Source: Salinimonas profundi (GTDB lineage Bacteria > Pseudomonadota > Gammaproteobacteria > Enterobacterales > Alteromonadaceae). From it: a DNA stretch of 64,000 nt. Shown in pieces: positions 35,279 to 44,372 of this stretch. Below the pieces are notes generated by a model that was given only the letters and a program-made list of their open reading frames with translations, was not told where the DNA came from and did no database searches. How positions within the stretch are numbered: position 1 is the first letter of the stretch; each line of letters starts with the position of its first letter. Location of the stretch: NCBI RefSeq assembly GCF_014750655.1, contig NZ_JABBXD010000005.1, forward strand, positions 62,001-126,000, read 5' to 3'. The position numbers were made by a program, and so were the translations under genes.

Positions 35279-36682
35279 ATGCCAACTGTATCGCACAAAA
35301 CGGCGACGGCGTTGCTCGTTGCCGCCGCATTGTTTATGGAAATTCTTGATGCCACCATCATTACTACGGCGTTGCCTATAATAGCAGCCGAATTTGGTGT
35401 ACCGGCTGCGCATTTATCTGTGGGGGTGAGTGCTTATCTGGTGGCCGTCACGATCTTCATCCCTATCAGTGGCTGGGCTGCAGATCGGTTTGGCGCCAAG
35501 CGCATATTTTCCCTGGCTATTTTAATATTCGTAGCCGCCTCGGTCCTGTGTGGATTCAGCCAAAGTCTGACTCAATTTACTGTTGCCAGAGTTCTGCAGG
35601 GAATTGGCGGTGCAATGATGGTACCTGTGGGTCGCCTGGTGGTATTACGCAACCTGCCCAAAGAACAGATTGTCAACGCGATGGCTATTCTGACCTGGCC
35701 TGCACTCGGCGCCCCGTTAATAGGACCGGTTCTGGGGGGCTGGATTGCAGAAACCTGGCACTGGTCGTGGATATTCTTTATAAACGTTCCGCTTGGCATC
35801 ATTGCGTTGCTGTTTGCCTATTGGTTACTCAATAACGATAAGGGGCAATGGCAGCCCTTTGACGTGACCGGCTTTTTACTCAGTGCAACCGGTTTTGGCA
35901 CTTTGATGGCAGGACTGGAATCGTTTAGTGCCCGCCCTGACGATATCTTACTTCCCCTCCTGATGGTTGCAGGAGGAAGCGGAATTCTCGCCTTCGCTAT
36001 CCGCCATATGCTGTATGCCAGTAACCCCCTGTTTTCACTGTCGGCGCTGAGATTTTCAACATTCCGTGCCACCATGACAGGAGGGTCGATAATACGCATC
36101 TCGCTATCCAGTGCGCCGTTTATTATCCCATTGATGCTGCAAGTGGGTCTTGGCTACAGTGCAATTGAAGCCGGCACCCTATTACTGTGGTTATTCGCCG
36201 GTAACCTTGCTGTTAAGCCGGCAACAACCTGGATTATGAACACATTTGGTTTTAAAAATGTGCTCATTTACAACACCGTTCTGGTTGCTGCTGGCTTTTT
36301 TGTACTGGCACTGTGCGATGCACAAACCTCAGCGTGGCTGCTGGGTATTATTTTGTTTTTAAGTGGCATGACGCGCTCAATGCATCTGACGGTGCTTAAC
36401 ACGCTGAGCTTTGCGGACGTCCCGCAATCCTATATCCGCGACGCCAATACGCTCAGTGCCGTCATCATGCAAATGACCCGGGGGATGGGCATCACGGCAG
36501 GCGCACTGGCGTTAGCCCTGGCAACATTTATTATCGATGACACGCGAAGCACGCCAGTGACGTCTGACTTCCAACTGACGATGGTATTCATGGGGATTAT
36601 TGCGCTGATATCTCTGGTTAACAGCGCACGGGTTGAGTCAGACATCGGTGACGCTGTACTTAACCACCGGCGTGCCCGCTAG
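35279..36682 (+). CDS. MFS transporter, DHA2 (EmrB/QacA-like) family
   Basis: A 467-residue inner-membrane protein with about 14 hydrophobic segments, the DHA2 drug:proton antiporter layout. Motifs: helix-1 ALFMEILDATIITTALPII (motif D1, L-D-x-T-x-x-N/T-x-A-L-P), motif A-like GWAADRFGAKRIFSLAI, and motif C-like in helix 5 TWPALGAPLIGPVLGGWI. The related exporters remove drugs, bile salts or fatty acids; the substrate here is unknown. The ribosome site is modest. There is no EmrA-type adaptor next to it, so it probably works alone across the inner membrane. It is flanked by 169 and 201 non-coding bases. Confidence 0.9.
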   Translation: MPTVSHKTATALLVAAALFMEILDATIITTALPIIAAEFGVPAAHLSVGVSAYLVAVTIFIPISGWAADRFGAKRIFSLAILIFVAASVLCGFSQSLTQFTVARVLQGIGGAMMVPVGRLVVLRNLPKEQIVNAMAILTWPALGAPLIGPVLGGWIAETWHWSWIFFINVPLGIIALLFAYWLLNNDKGQWQPFDVTGFLLSATGFGTLMAGLESFSARPDDILLPLLMVAGGSGILAFAIRHMLYASNPLFSLSALRFSTFRATMTGGSIIRISLSSAPFIIPLMLQVGLGYSAIEAGTLLLWLFAGNLAVKPATTWIMNTFGFKNVLIYNTVLVAAGFFVLALCDAQTSAWLLGIILFLSGMTRSMHLTVLNTLSFADVPQSYIRDANTLSAVIMQMTRGMGITAGALALALATFIIDDTRSTPVTSDFQLTMVFMGIIALISLVNSARVESDIGDAVLNHRRAR

Positions 36683-36883
36683 TGACGATTTTTATGTAAA
36701 AGCTACAACCTTCTCCACCCGGCAAGTGCGTAGCGATCTATCTTAAAAATGTTAATTGCATGAAATATAATAAAAAAATAAATTAGCATCAAAGTTGCAT
36801 CGCTTCTTCGGCAAGACAATGAAAAGTCTGGCTAAACCGGACACTTTGCCGGCACAGCCTGAAAAGCTCACTAAGGAGGTTCT

Positions 36884-37549
36884 ATGAACGCCAATAAACT
36901 GATGCTTGCTACACTTATCTCCACATCACTGATGGCCGGTACGGCTATCGCCCAGGAAACGCAAACGAACAGCGTACCTGTGGCTACATCGCAGGCCAGC
37001 ACGACCTGGATATCTCTGACCGGCACGGTCACCGAAGTTGACTCAAAATTTATCACCATGGATTATGGTGAAGGTGAGTTAATTGTCGACACAGATACTC
37101 TGCAGTTGGATAAGACTGCATTTGAGAATCTTGAGGATGCAACGGTGACTGTCACTGGCATGTTGAATCAGCAATTACTTACTGAAGGCAGAATGCGTGC
37201 TTCAAGCCTCTATCTTGAAAACGTAGGCACGGCGTTTGTGGCCGCAAATACCATGGCGCATGAGTCAGATATGCTGATTTCTGCCGCGGGTCTGGATTTG
37301 GATAAGTCAGAAGTGACACTTATTGGGAATGTGACCACGCTATCCGATGATGCATTTCAGTTTGGTGCCGGGGATGCTGCACTTACCGTAGAAGTGGATG
37401 ATCTTCGCGATAACCCGCTGGATAAAGATGGCTACCTTGTGCTTAAGCACGGCGACCGGGTAAAAGTCACCGCTTCAATTGAAGATGACTTTTTCGAAGA
37501 TTATGAGATAGACGCTGACACCATCGTCAGGCTGCAAACAGCAGAATAG
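36884..37549 (+). CDS. Periplasmic protein with two related OB-like repeats
   Basis: A 221-residue exported protein; signal peptide MNANKLMLATLISTSLMAGTAIA-QE and an ideal AAGGAGG. The mature part appears to hold two copies of an OB-like beta domain: about 43-110 (ISLTGTVTEVDSKFITMDYGEGELIVDTD) and about 143-215 (VTLIGNVTTLSDDAFQFGAGDAALTVEVD), each continuing into a GDxVxVT/ATVTVTG-type strand. This resembles the DUF5666/BOF-type domains, but I cannot fix the family. The protein is acidic. It stands alone between the MFS gene and the prp operon, with its own terminator. Confidence 0.75.
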   Translation: MNANKLMLATLISTSLMAGTAIAQETQTNSVPVATSQASTTWISLTGTVTEVDSKFITMDYGEGELIVDTDTLQLDKTAFENLEDATVTVTGMLNQQLLTEGRMRASSLYLENVGTAFVAANTMAHESDMLISAAGLDLDKSEVTLIGNVTTLSDDAFQFGAGDAALTVEVDDLRDNPLDKDGYLVLKHGDRVKVTASIEDDFFEDYEIDADTIVRLQTAE

Positions 37550-37560
37550 TCTCAAAAGAC

Positions 37561-37580
37561 AAGCGCCCGCCGGGCGCTTT
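37561..37580 (+). terminator. Short terminator before the prp operon
   Basis: AAGCGCCCG/CGGGCGCTT gives a GC-rich stem with a minimal loop. Only three T follow, and the first TGTCGACA palindrome of the prp control region begins inside the tail. Confidence 0.6.
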
Positions 37581-37640
37581 GTCGACAATACCACCACAAT
37601 ACCATTGACTCACACATCCCAAACCCCTATATTGTCGACA
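37579..37640 (+). promoter_or_regulatory. prp operon promoter with TGTCGACA operators
   Basis: A good promoter is visible: -35 TTGACT (37605-37610), 17 bases, -10 TATATT (37628-37633). An 8-bp palindrome TGTCGACA covers the -10/+1 region (37633-37640), and the same TTGTCGACAA stands at 37579-37588, upstream of the -35. A third copy lies inside the regulator gene at 37781-37788. The placement suits repression by the GntR protein encoded just downstream. Confidence 0.65.
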
Positions 37641-37665
37641 TTGCATTTACATTCCTGTTCATCCT

Positions 37666-38334
37666 ATGTCGCTACCTATCGAAACACCTGTCACCAATGC
37701 GGACAAAACATTCTTTCGTTTGCGGACCGATATTGTAGAGGGTGTCATTCAGGCAGGCGCAAAACTCAGCGAGACTGAATTGTCGACACGCTACGCGGTG
37801 AGCCGGGCTGTCATCCGCGAAGCAATTAACCGGCTTGAAGCCTGTCACCTGGTCGAGCGCAAGGCTAATGTCGGCGCAAAAGTCGTTACGCTTTCAGCTG
37901 CCGGGCTGGTGCAACTTTACCAGGTGCGCGAAGCACTGGAAGGTATGGCGGCCAGACTGGCCGCTGAAAACATGGATGCGGATGAAATCAGCGATTTGCA
38001 GTCGTTACTGGATGCTCACTCTAATAAGGTCAGCTCGGGGGAAACCTATTACCAAGAGGCCGGTGATGTGGATTTTCATTACCGGATTGTATTAGGAAGC
38101 AAAAATGCCCACCTCATCAGCGTTCTGATCGACGGTATCTACCATCTGGTTCGCATGTACCGCGTTCAGCTTGGCATGGCGGGCCCCCGTGTTACCACTG
38201 CGTTTGAAGAGCACAGCCATATTGTACGGGCGATTGCCAATCGAGACGGCGAGCTGGCTGAAATGCTTATGCGCAGACATATACTCTATTCAAAGAACAA
38301 CATCGAAAGAAAACTGAACTCAATTTCTGTTTAA
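37666..38334 (+). CDS. GntR-family (FadR/FCD type) transcriptional regulator of the prp operon
   Basis: A 222-residue repressor: N-terminal winged helix (about 15-85, LRTDIVEGVIQAGAKLSETELSTRYAVSRAVIREAINRLEACHLVER) and a C-terminal FCD ligand domain (about 90-215) with the metal-binding histidines in DFHYRIVLGSKN and FEEHSHIVRAI, RRHI. It is the first gene of the propionate operon and very likely senses a methylcitrate-cycle intermediate. TGTCGACA palindromes at its promoter are the candidate binding sites. It is 18 bases before prpB. Confidence 0.92.
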   Translation: MSLPIETPVTNADKTFFRLRTDIVEGVIQAGAKLSETELSTRYAVSRAVIREAINRLEACHLVERKANVGAKVVTLSAAGLVQLYQVREALEGMAARLAAENMDADEISDLQSLLDAHSNKVSSGETYYQEAGDVDFHYRIVLGSKNAHLISVLIDGIYHLVRMYRVQLGMAGPRVTTAFEEHSHIVRAIANRDGELAEMLMRRHILYSKNNIERKLNSISV

Positions 38335-38352
38335 CCCTACGAGGCTTTAATT

Positions 38353-39231
38353 ATGCAAAGTGCAGGAAAAAAATTTCGTCAGGCGTTAACTGACAATCAC
38401 CCGCTTCAGATTGTCGGCACAATTAACGCGTACACAGCGATTATGGCAAAACAAATCGGCCACAAAGCCATTTATTTGTCAGGCGGTGGCGTTGCAAATG
38501 CTTCTTATGGCTTGCCTGATTTAGGCATGACATCGCTCAATGATGTCATTGAAGATGTGCAGCGCATTACCCGGGCGTGTGACTTACCCCTGTTGGTCGA
38601 CATTGATACAGGCTGGGGCGGCGCATTTAATATTGCCAAAACCATACGGGATATGGAAAAAGCAGGCGCAGCGGCGGTTCACATGGAAGATCAGGTGGCG
38701 CAGAAGCGCTGCGGCCATCGCCCGAATAAAGAAATTGTCAGCACGCAGGAGATGGTTGATCGTATCAAAGCAGCGGTTGATGCCCGTACCGATCCGGACT
38801 TTTTTATTATGGCGCGTACCGATGCGTTCGCACAGGAAGGCCTGGAGGCTGCAATTGAGCGCGCCAAAGCTTATGTCGCTGCAGGTGCCGACGGTATTTT
38901 TGCAGAAGCTGTGCAGACCGAAGAACATTACCGCGCCTTCGCTGATGCGCTTGATGTGCCGATTCTGGCCAACATTACCGAATTTGGAAAAACCGAATTA
39001 TGGAATAAAAAAGAGCTGGGTGAATGGGGCGCAGACATGGTGCTGTATCCACTGAGCGCTTTTAGAGCCATGAACAAAGCCGCTGAACGGGTTTATCAGA
39101 CCATTCTGACAGACGGCGATCAAAAAGCCGTTGTGGATGACATGCAAACCCGCATGGATCTATACGATTACCTGGGCTATCACGACTACGAACAGAAGCT
39201 GGACGATTTGTTCAGCCGCAATAAAAATTAA
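38353..39231 (+). CDS. prpB: 2-methylisocitrate lyase
   Basis: Splits 2-methylisocitrate into pyruvate and succinate, the final step of the methylcitrate cycle. 292 residues of the isocitrate-lyase/PEP-mutase barrel. Signatures are [34 protein letters not shown] (K-x-C-G-H catalytic loop), [18 protein letters not shown], and [12 protein letters not shown]. Second gene of the operon, 44 bases before prpC. Confidence 0.97.
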   Translation: MQSAGKKFRQALTDNHPLQIVGTINAYTAIMAKQIGHKAIYLSGGGVANASYGLPDLGMTSLNDVIEDVQRITRACDLPLLVDIDTGWGGAFNIAKTIRDMEKAGAAAVHMEDQVAQKRCGHRPNKEIVSTQEMVDRIKAAVDARTDPDFFIMARTDAFAQEGLEAAIERAKAYVAAGADGIFAEAVQTEEHYRAFADALDVPILANITEFGKTELWNKKELGEWGADMVLYPLSAFRAMNKAAERVYQTILTDGDQKAVVDDMQTRMDLYDYLGYHDYEQKLDDLFSRNKN

Positions 39232-39275
39232 TAAATTTTTCCCTTTGTACACTACATTTTTTCAGGAGATAACGC

Positions 39276-40400
39276 ATGGCTAAACAACTCGGTGGCGCAG
39301 GACTGCGTGGACAGGTCGCTGGCAAAACAGCATTGTCTACCGTTGGCGTTTCAGGTTCAGGTCTGACGTATCGCGGTTATGATGTAAAAGATCTGGCCAA
39401 TAACTGCCAGTTTGAAGAAGTCGCCCACCTTATTTTAAAAGGTAAATTGCCTAACCAGCAGGAGCTAAAGGCCTATAAAAAGACATTACAGTCACTTCGC
39501 AGTCTGCCCCAGCCGCTAAAAGAAGTGCTGGAGCGCATTCCAAAGGATGCGCATCCTATGGACGTAATGCGCACGGGTTGCTCGATGCTGGGTAATCTGG
39601 AAGGTGAAGCCAATTTCGATCAGCAGCAGGATGTCACCGAGCGTATGCTCGCGGCTTTCCCAAGCATCATCTGCTATTGGTATCGCTTTACCCACGATGG
39701 CGTCAGAATTGACGAGAATACCGATGATGAGTCTATCGGCGGGCACTTCCTACACCTGCTTCGCGGCGAAAAACCCTCACAGCTGCACGAAGATGTGATG
39801 CACGTATCACTGATTCTTTATGCGGAACACGAATTTAACGCTTCAACCTTTACTGCTCGCGTGTGCGCATCCACGCTTTCTGATATGCACTCGTGCATTA
39901 CCGGTGCCATCGGTTCACTGCGCGGGCCATTGCACGGTGGCGCTAACGAAGCGGCTATGGAAATGATTGAGGGCTTTACCTCACCCGAGCACGCCGAAAA
40001 AGAAATGATGGCGAAACTTGAGCGTAAAGAAAAAATAATGGGCTTCGGCCACGCTGTTTACTCTGACAGCGACCCGCGCAATGAAATTATCAAGCAATGG
40101 TCGAAAAAACTGTCTGAAGATGTCGGTGATGAGGTGCTGTACGCGGTCTCTGAGCGCTGTGAAGAGGTGATGTGGCGCGAGAAGAAACTGTTCTGTAACG
40201 CCGACTTCTTCCATGCCTCGGCGTATAACTTTATGGGCATTCCCACTAAGCTTTTCACGCCAATCTTCGTGATGTCACGTCTGACCGGCTGGGCTGCTCA
40301 TGTTATGGAGCAGCGGGCAGATAACCGGATTATCCGCCCTTCTGCTGAATATACCGGTGAGGAACTGCGTCCGGTGCCGCCAATGAGCGAACGTGATTAA
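39276..40400 (+). CDS. prpC: 2-methylcitrate synthase
   Basis: Condenses propionyl-CoA with oxaloacetate. 374 residues, citrate-synthase fold of the short type II-like form. Catalytic residues are visible in GSLRGPLHGGANEAAMEMIE (His), GFGHAVYSDSDPRN (His), and NADFFHASAYNFMGIP (Asp). The N-terminus GLRGQVAGKTALSTVGVSGSGLTYRGYDV is typical of PrpC. The ribosome site is CAGGAG. A perfect terminator follows the stop. Confidence 0.96.
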   Translation: MAKQLGGAGLRGQVAGKTALSTVGVSGSGLTYRGYDVKDLANNCQFEEVAHLILKGKLPNQQELKAYKKTLQSLRSLPQPLKEVLERIPKDAHPMDVMRTGCSMLGNLEGEANFDQQQDVTERMLAAFPSIICYWYRFTHDGVRIDENTDDESIGGHFLHLLRGEKPSQLHEDVMHVSLILYAEHEFNASTFTARVCASTLSDMHSCITGAIGSLRGPLHGGANEAAMEMIEGFTSPEHAEKEMMAKLERKEKIMGFGHAVYSDSDPRNEIIKQWSKKLSEDVGDEVLYAVSERCEEVMWREKKLFCNADFFHASAYNFMGIPTKLFTPIFVMSRLTGWAAHVMEQRADNRIIRPSAEYTGEELRPVPPMSERD

Positions 40401-40410
40401 TTAATAAATT

Positions 40411-40436
40411 GGCGCACTAACCGTGCGCCTTTTTTT
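40411..40436 (+). terminator. Intrinsic terminator between prpC and acnD
   Basis: GGCGCAC, loop TAACC, GTGCGCC, then seven T: a perfect 7-bp stem with a full T-run inside the operon. It should limit read-through into acnD-prpF unless those genes have their own promoter. Confidence 0.9.
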
Positions 40437-40452
40437 CATCTGAGAGACCGTT

Positions 40453-43056
40453 ATGAATACCGATTATCGAAAGCCCCTGCCGGGCAGTCATCTGGATTAT
40501 TTCGATACCCGTCAGGCCATCAATGATATCAAGCCGGGCGCTTATGAGACATTGCCTTACACCTCCCGGGTACTGGCCGAAAACCTGGTACGCAAATGCC
40601 CGTCAGACATTCTGACTCAATCCCTGGAACAACTTGTTTTTAAAAAGCGTGAGCATGATTTTCCCTGGTTCCCATCCAGAGTCGTGTGTCATGACATTCT
40701 GGGGCAAACCGCATTTGTCGATCTGGCTGGTCTGCGCGATGCCATTGCTGCAAAAGGCGGCGATCCGTCAAAAGTAAACCCTGTGGTGCCGACGCAATTA
40801 ATTGTTGACCATTCGCTGGCTGTTGAGCACGCCGGATTTGAAAAAGACGCGTTTGATAAAAACCGTGCCATTGAAGATCGTCGTAACGATGACAGATTTC
40901 ACTTTATCAACTGGACGAAAACGGCATTTAAAAATGTTGATGTGATTGGGCCTGGTAATGGCATCATGCACCAAATCAACTTAGAGAAGATGTCACCGGT
41001 TGTACATAGCCGGGATGGCGTAGCCTTCCCTGATACCTTGGTGGGTACCGACAGTCATACGCCGCATGTTGATGCACTGGGCGTCATTGCCGTAGGCGTG
41101 GGCGGTCTGGAAGCAGAAAGCGTCATGTTGGGCCGCGCTTCCTACATGCGCCTGCCGGATATTGTAGGTGTTGAACTTAAAGGTAAACCCAAACCAGGTA
41201 TCACCGCCACCGACATCGTACTGGCCCTGACAGAATATCTGCGTGAACAACGTGTGGTCAGCGCCTATCTGGAGTTCTTTGGCGAAGGGGCAGCGAACCT
41301 TACAGTCGGCGATCGTGCGACCATCTCCAACATGACGCCTGAATATGGTGCCACCGCGGCTATGTTCTATATTGACGAGCAGACCATCGACTATCTGAAG
41401 CTCACCGGACGTGATGATGCGCAGGTTGCTCTGGTTGAAAACTATGCACGGCATACCGGACTGTGGGCCGACGACCTGGCAACCGCTGAGTATGAACGCG
41501 TACTTGAGTTTGACTTAGGAGCGGTTAACAGAACCATGGCGGGGCCATCCAAGCCACATGCTAAATTGCCTACCAGCGATTTGAAGCAACACGGTCTGCT
41601 GGGCTCGGTGGAACACGAAGATGGCCAGATGCCTGACGGGGCTATCATCATTGCAGCTATCACCAGTTGTACCAATACCAGTAATCCGAGAAACGTAGTC
41701 GCAGCTGGCCTGCTGGCCAAAAAAGCCAATGAGTATGGCCTGAGCAGAAAGCCCTGGGTAAAGACCTCGCTGGCCCCTGGCTCTAAAGCGGTAAAACTCT
41801 ACCTTGAAGAAGCCAACCTGATGGGTGAGCTGGAATCATTGGGATTTGGTGTGGTGGCCTTCGCCTGTACCACCTGTAACGGAATGAGCGGCGCGCTTGA
41901 CCCGGATATTCAAAAAGAACTGGAAGAGCGGGATCTTTATTCTGTCGCGGTGCTCTCAGGTAACCGGAATTTTGATGGCCGTATCCATCCGTTTGCCAAA
42001 CAGGCATTCTTAGCGTCCCCAGCTCTGGTCGTGGCGTATGCAATTGCCGGCTCCATCCGTTTTGATATTGAAAAAGACGTGCTGGGAACCGATAAAAACG
42101 GCAATCCGATAACATTGAAAGACCTGTGGCCTACAGAGGAAGAAATTGACAATGTGGTCGCCAATTATGTTAAGCCTGAGCATTTCACCAAAGTTTACGA
42201 ACCCATGTTCGATTTGAAAGTCGACTATGGCAAAGATATCAATCCGCTGTACAACTGGCGTGAGATGAGTACCTACATCCGCCGGCCACCCTATTGGGAA
42301 GGCGCGCTGGCGGCTGAGCGCACGATGACGGGAATGCGACCGCTGGCGATTCTGCCAGATAATATCACCACCGACCACCTGTCCCCGTCCAATGCTATTC
42401 TGCCAACCAGTGCAGCAGGTGAATACCTGACCAGCATGGGCGTACCGGAAGTGGACTACAACTCGTATGCCACACACCGTGGCGATCACCTCACTGCGCA
42501 GCGCGCAACGCTGGCCAACCCCAAAATCTTTAACGAGATGGTTATGGAACAGGGCGAAGTGGTACAGGGTTCACTCACCCGTCTGGAGCCTGAAGGCAAA
42601 GTGATGCGCATGTGGGATGCCATCGAGACCTATATGGAGCGTAAACAACCGCTGATTATTATTGCCGGTGCTGATTACGGGCAGGGCTCGTCGCGGGACT
42701 GGGCGGCTAAGGGCGTTCGTCTGGCAGGCGTTGAGGTTATTGTAGCGGAAGGCTTTGAGCGGATCCACCGCACCAACCTCATTGGTATGGGGGTTCTGCC
42801 GCTGGAGTTTAAACCGGGCACAACCCGTATCACGCTTAAACTTGATGGTACAGAAACCTATGATGTCAAAGGTGAGCCCAGCCCGGGTGCCGAGCTCACG
42901 TTAATCGTAAATCGTAAAAACGGCGAAGCAGAATCCGTACCTGTTACCTGTCGTCTGGATACCTTTGAAGAGCTTTCCATCTACTCCGCAGGTGGCGTGC
43001 TGCAACGCTTCGCGAAGGACTTTCTGGAAGCGGAAGAAGCTGTTTCAGAGCGCTGA
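40453..43056 (+). CDS. acnD: Fe/S-dependent 2-methylcitrate dehydratase AcnD
   Basis: Aconitase-family hydro-lyase that dehydrates 2-methylcitrate to 2-methylaconitate (trans form), needing PrpF for the next step. 867 residues. The 4Fe-4S cysteines are in AAITSCTNTSNPRNVV and FACTTCNGMSG; active-site signatures are VGTDSHTPHVDALGVIAVGVGG and the swivel-domain IIAGADYGQGSSRDWAAKG. It starts 16 bases after the internal terminator with GAGAG upstream. It replaces PrpD in this version of the pathway. Confidence 0.96.
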   Translation: MNTDYRKPLPGSHLDYFDTRQAINDIKPGAYETLPYTSRVLAENLVRKCPSDILTQSLEQLVFKKREHDFPWFPSRVVCHDILGQTAFVDLAGLRDAIAAKGGDPSKVNPVVPTQLIVDHSLAVEHAGFEKDAFDKNRAIEDRRNDDRFHFINWTKTAFKNVDVIGPGNGIMHQINLEKMSPVVHSRDGVAFPDTLVGTDSHTPHVDALGVIAVGVGGLEAESVMLGRASYMRLPDIVGVELKGKPKPGITATDIVLALTEYLREQRVVSAYLEFFGEGAANLTVGDRATISNMTPEYGATAAMFYIDEQTIDYLKLTGRDDAQVALVENYARHTGLWADDLATAEYERVLEFDLGAVNRTMAGPSKPHAKLPTSDLKQHGLLGSVEHEDGQMPDGAIIIAAITSCTNTSNPRNVVAAGLLAKKANEYGLSRKPWVKTSLAPGSKAVKLYLEEANLMGELESLGFGVVAFACTTCNGMSGALDPDIQKELEERDLYSVAVLSGNRNFDGRIHPFAKQAFLASPALVVAYAIAGSIRFDIEKDVLGTDKNGNPITLKDLWPTEEEIDNVVANYVKPEHFTKVYEPMFDLKVDYGKDINPLYNWREMSTYIRRPPYWEGALAAERTMTGMRPLAILPDNITTDHLSPSNAILPTSAAGEYLTSMGVPEVDYNSYATHRGDHLTAQRATLANPKIFNEMVMEQGEVVQGSLTRLEPEGKVMRMWDAIETYMERKQPLIIIAGADYGQGSSRDWAAKGVRLAGVEVIVAEGFERIHRTNLIGMGVLPLEFKPGTTRITLKLDGTETYDVKGEPSPGAELTLIVNRKNGEAESVPVTCRLDTFEELSIYSAGGVLQRFAKDFLEAEEAVSER

Positions 43057-43084
43057 TCAGACATGTATCAGCGATGACAGCGGC

Positions 43085-43144
43085 CTGCTCCCCGGGAACT
43101 GACGCGAACATATGTCAGTGCCCTGGGGCAGACCTTTTAAAGGT
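43085..43144 (+). other. Long stem in the acnD-prpF spacer
   Basis: CTGC-CCCC...ACTGAC is mirrored by GTCAGT...GGGG-CAG across 43085-43131, an imperfect hairpin with a 10-base loop, followed at once by ACCTTTTAAAGGT (43132-43144), a second small palindrome that ends next to the prpF ribosome site. The stem has no T-run and may act as an RNA stability or translation element. Confidence 0.5.
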
Positions 43145-43158
43145 TTTAAGGAGTGTAT

Positions 43159-44337
43159 ATGGCGCATAAGCCACAGATTCAAATTCCCGCCACCTACATG
43201 CGCGGCGGGACCAGTAAAGGTGTGTTTTTTAAATTAGCCGACTTACCTGAATACGCGCAGCAGCCTGGCCCAGAGCGCGATGCATTACTTTTGCGCGTGA
43301 TTGGCAGCCCTGACCCTTATGGAAAACATACCGACGGAATGGGCGGCGCAACCTCCAGCACCAGTAAAACGGTGATTTTATCAGCCAGTGAACATGAAGG
43401 TTACGATGTAGATTACCTGTTTGGACAGGTAGCCATAGATAAGCCGTTTGTCGACTGGAGCGGTAACTGCGGTAACCTGACTGCGGCCGTAGGCGCGTTT
43501 GCAATCAGCAACGGGCTTGTGGATCCAGCGCGCGTGCCTGCCAATGGTATCGCTGAAATTCGTATCTGGCAGGTCAATATTCAAAAAGCCATTATTGCCC
43601 ATGTTCCTATGACTGACGGCAATGTGCAGGAAACCGGTGACTTTGAACTGGATGGCGTGACCTTTCCTGCTGCAGAAGTAAAAATAGAATTTATCGACCC
43701 CGCAGATAGCGAAAAAGCCCTTTTCCCGACGGGAAATCTGGTAGACACCCTTAGCGTCCCTGAATTTGGCAGTATCGAAGCCACCATGATTAACGCTGGG
43801 ATCCCGACCATTTTTGTGAATGCCAAAGATATAGGCTATACCGGCACGGAGCTTCAGGATGATATAAATTCAAATGCTGATGCGCTGGCGAAGTTTGAAA
43901 GCCTGCGCGCCCATGGTGCAGTTAAAATGGGCTTAATTAGCGATGTAGGCGAGGCTGTCTCCCGCCAGCATACTCCAAAAATTGCCTTCGTTGCTCCGCC
44001 TTGCAGCTACACTGCATCAAGCAACAAGCAAATTGCTGCTGAAGAGATCGATGTGTTAGTACGCGCTATGTCAATGGGCAAACTGCACCATGCGATGATG
44101 GGAACTGCTGCAGTGGCAATTGGCACTGCAGCGTCAATCAGGGGGACGCTGGTTAATCAGGCAGCCGGCGGAACAGACAGAGAGTCCGTTGTTTTCGGTC
44201 ATCCTTCAGGCACCCTCAAAGTTGGCGCGAAGGCCACGAAACAGGGTGAACAGTGGGAAGTAGAAAAAGCCATTATGAGTCGCAGCGCGCGGGTACTGAT
44301 GCATGGTTTTGTACACATCCCGCCCGTTAACGGCTGA
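43159..44337 (+). CDS. prpF: 2-methylaconitate cis-trans isomerase PrpF
   Basis: Isomerises the 2-methylaconitate made by AcnD to the cis form used by aconitase. 392 residues from the ATG at 43159, 5 bases after AAGGAG; an in-frame GTG two codons earlier overlaps the ribosome site. Signatures of the DUF453/PrpF diaminopimelate-epimerase-like fold: IPATYMRGGTSKGVFF, GMGGATSSTSKTVIL, WSGNCGNLTAAVGAFAI, INAGIPTIFVNA, MGLISD. Last gene of the propionate operon. Confidence 0.96.
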   Translation: MAHKPQIQIPATYMRGGTSKGVFFKLADLPEYAQQPGPERDALLLRVIGSPDPYGKHTDGMGGATSSTSKTVILSASEHEGYDVDYLFGQVAIDKPFVDWSGNCGNLTAAVGAFAISNGLVDPARVPANGIAEIRIWQVNIQKAIIAHVPMTDGNVQETGDFELDGVTFPAAEVKIEFIDPADSEKALFPTGNLVDTLSVPEFGSIEATMINAGIPTIFVNAKDIGYTGTELQDDINSNADALAKFESLRAHGAVKMGLISDVGEAVSRQHTPKIAFVAPPCSYTASSNKQIAAEEIDVLVRAMSMGKLHHAMMGTAAVAIGTAASIRGTLVNQAAGGTDRESVVFGHPSGTLKVGAKATKQGEQWEVEKAIMSRSARVLMHGFVHIPPVNG

Positions 44338-44347
44338 TCTGTTATGT

Positions 44348-44368
44348 CGCAGGGCGGCCCTCCCTGCG
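44348..44368. terminator. Hairpin between convergent prpF and ydbT-like gene
   Basis: CGCAGGG (44348-44354) pairs with CCCTGCG (44362-44368) in the 35-base gap between the two stops. There is no clear T-run, so termination would be weak or factor-assisted. Confidence 0.4.
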
Positions 44369-44372
44369 CTTA

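Noticed and set aside
42010..42489. 159-codon frame opposite acnD
   Set aside because: Shadow of acnD; no independent support.
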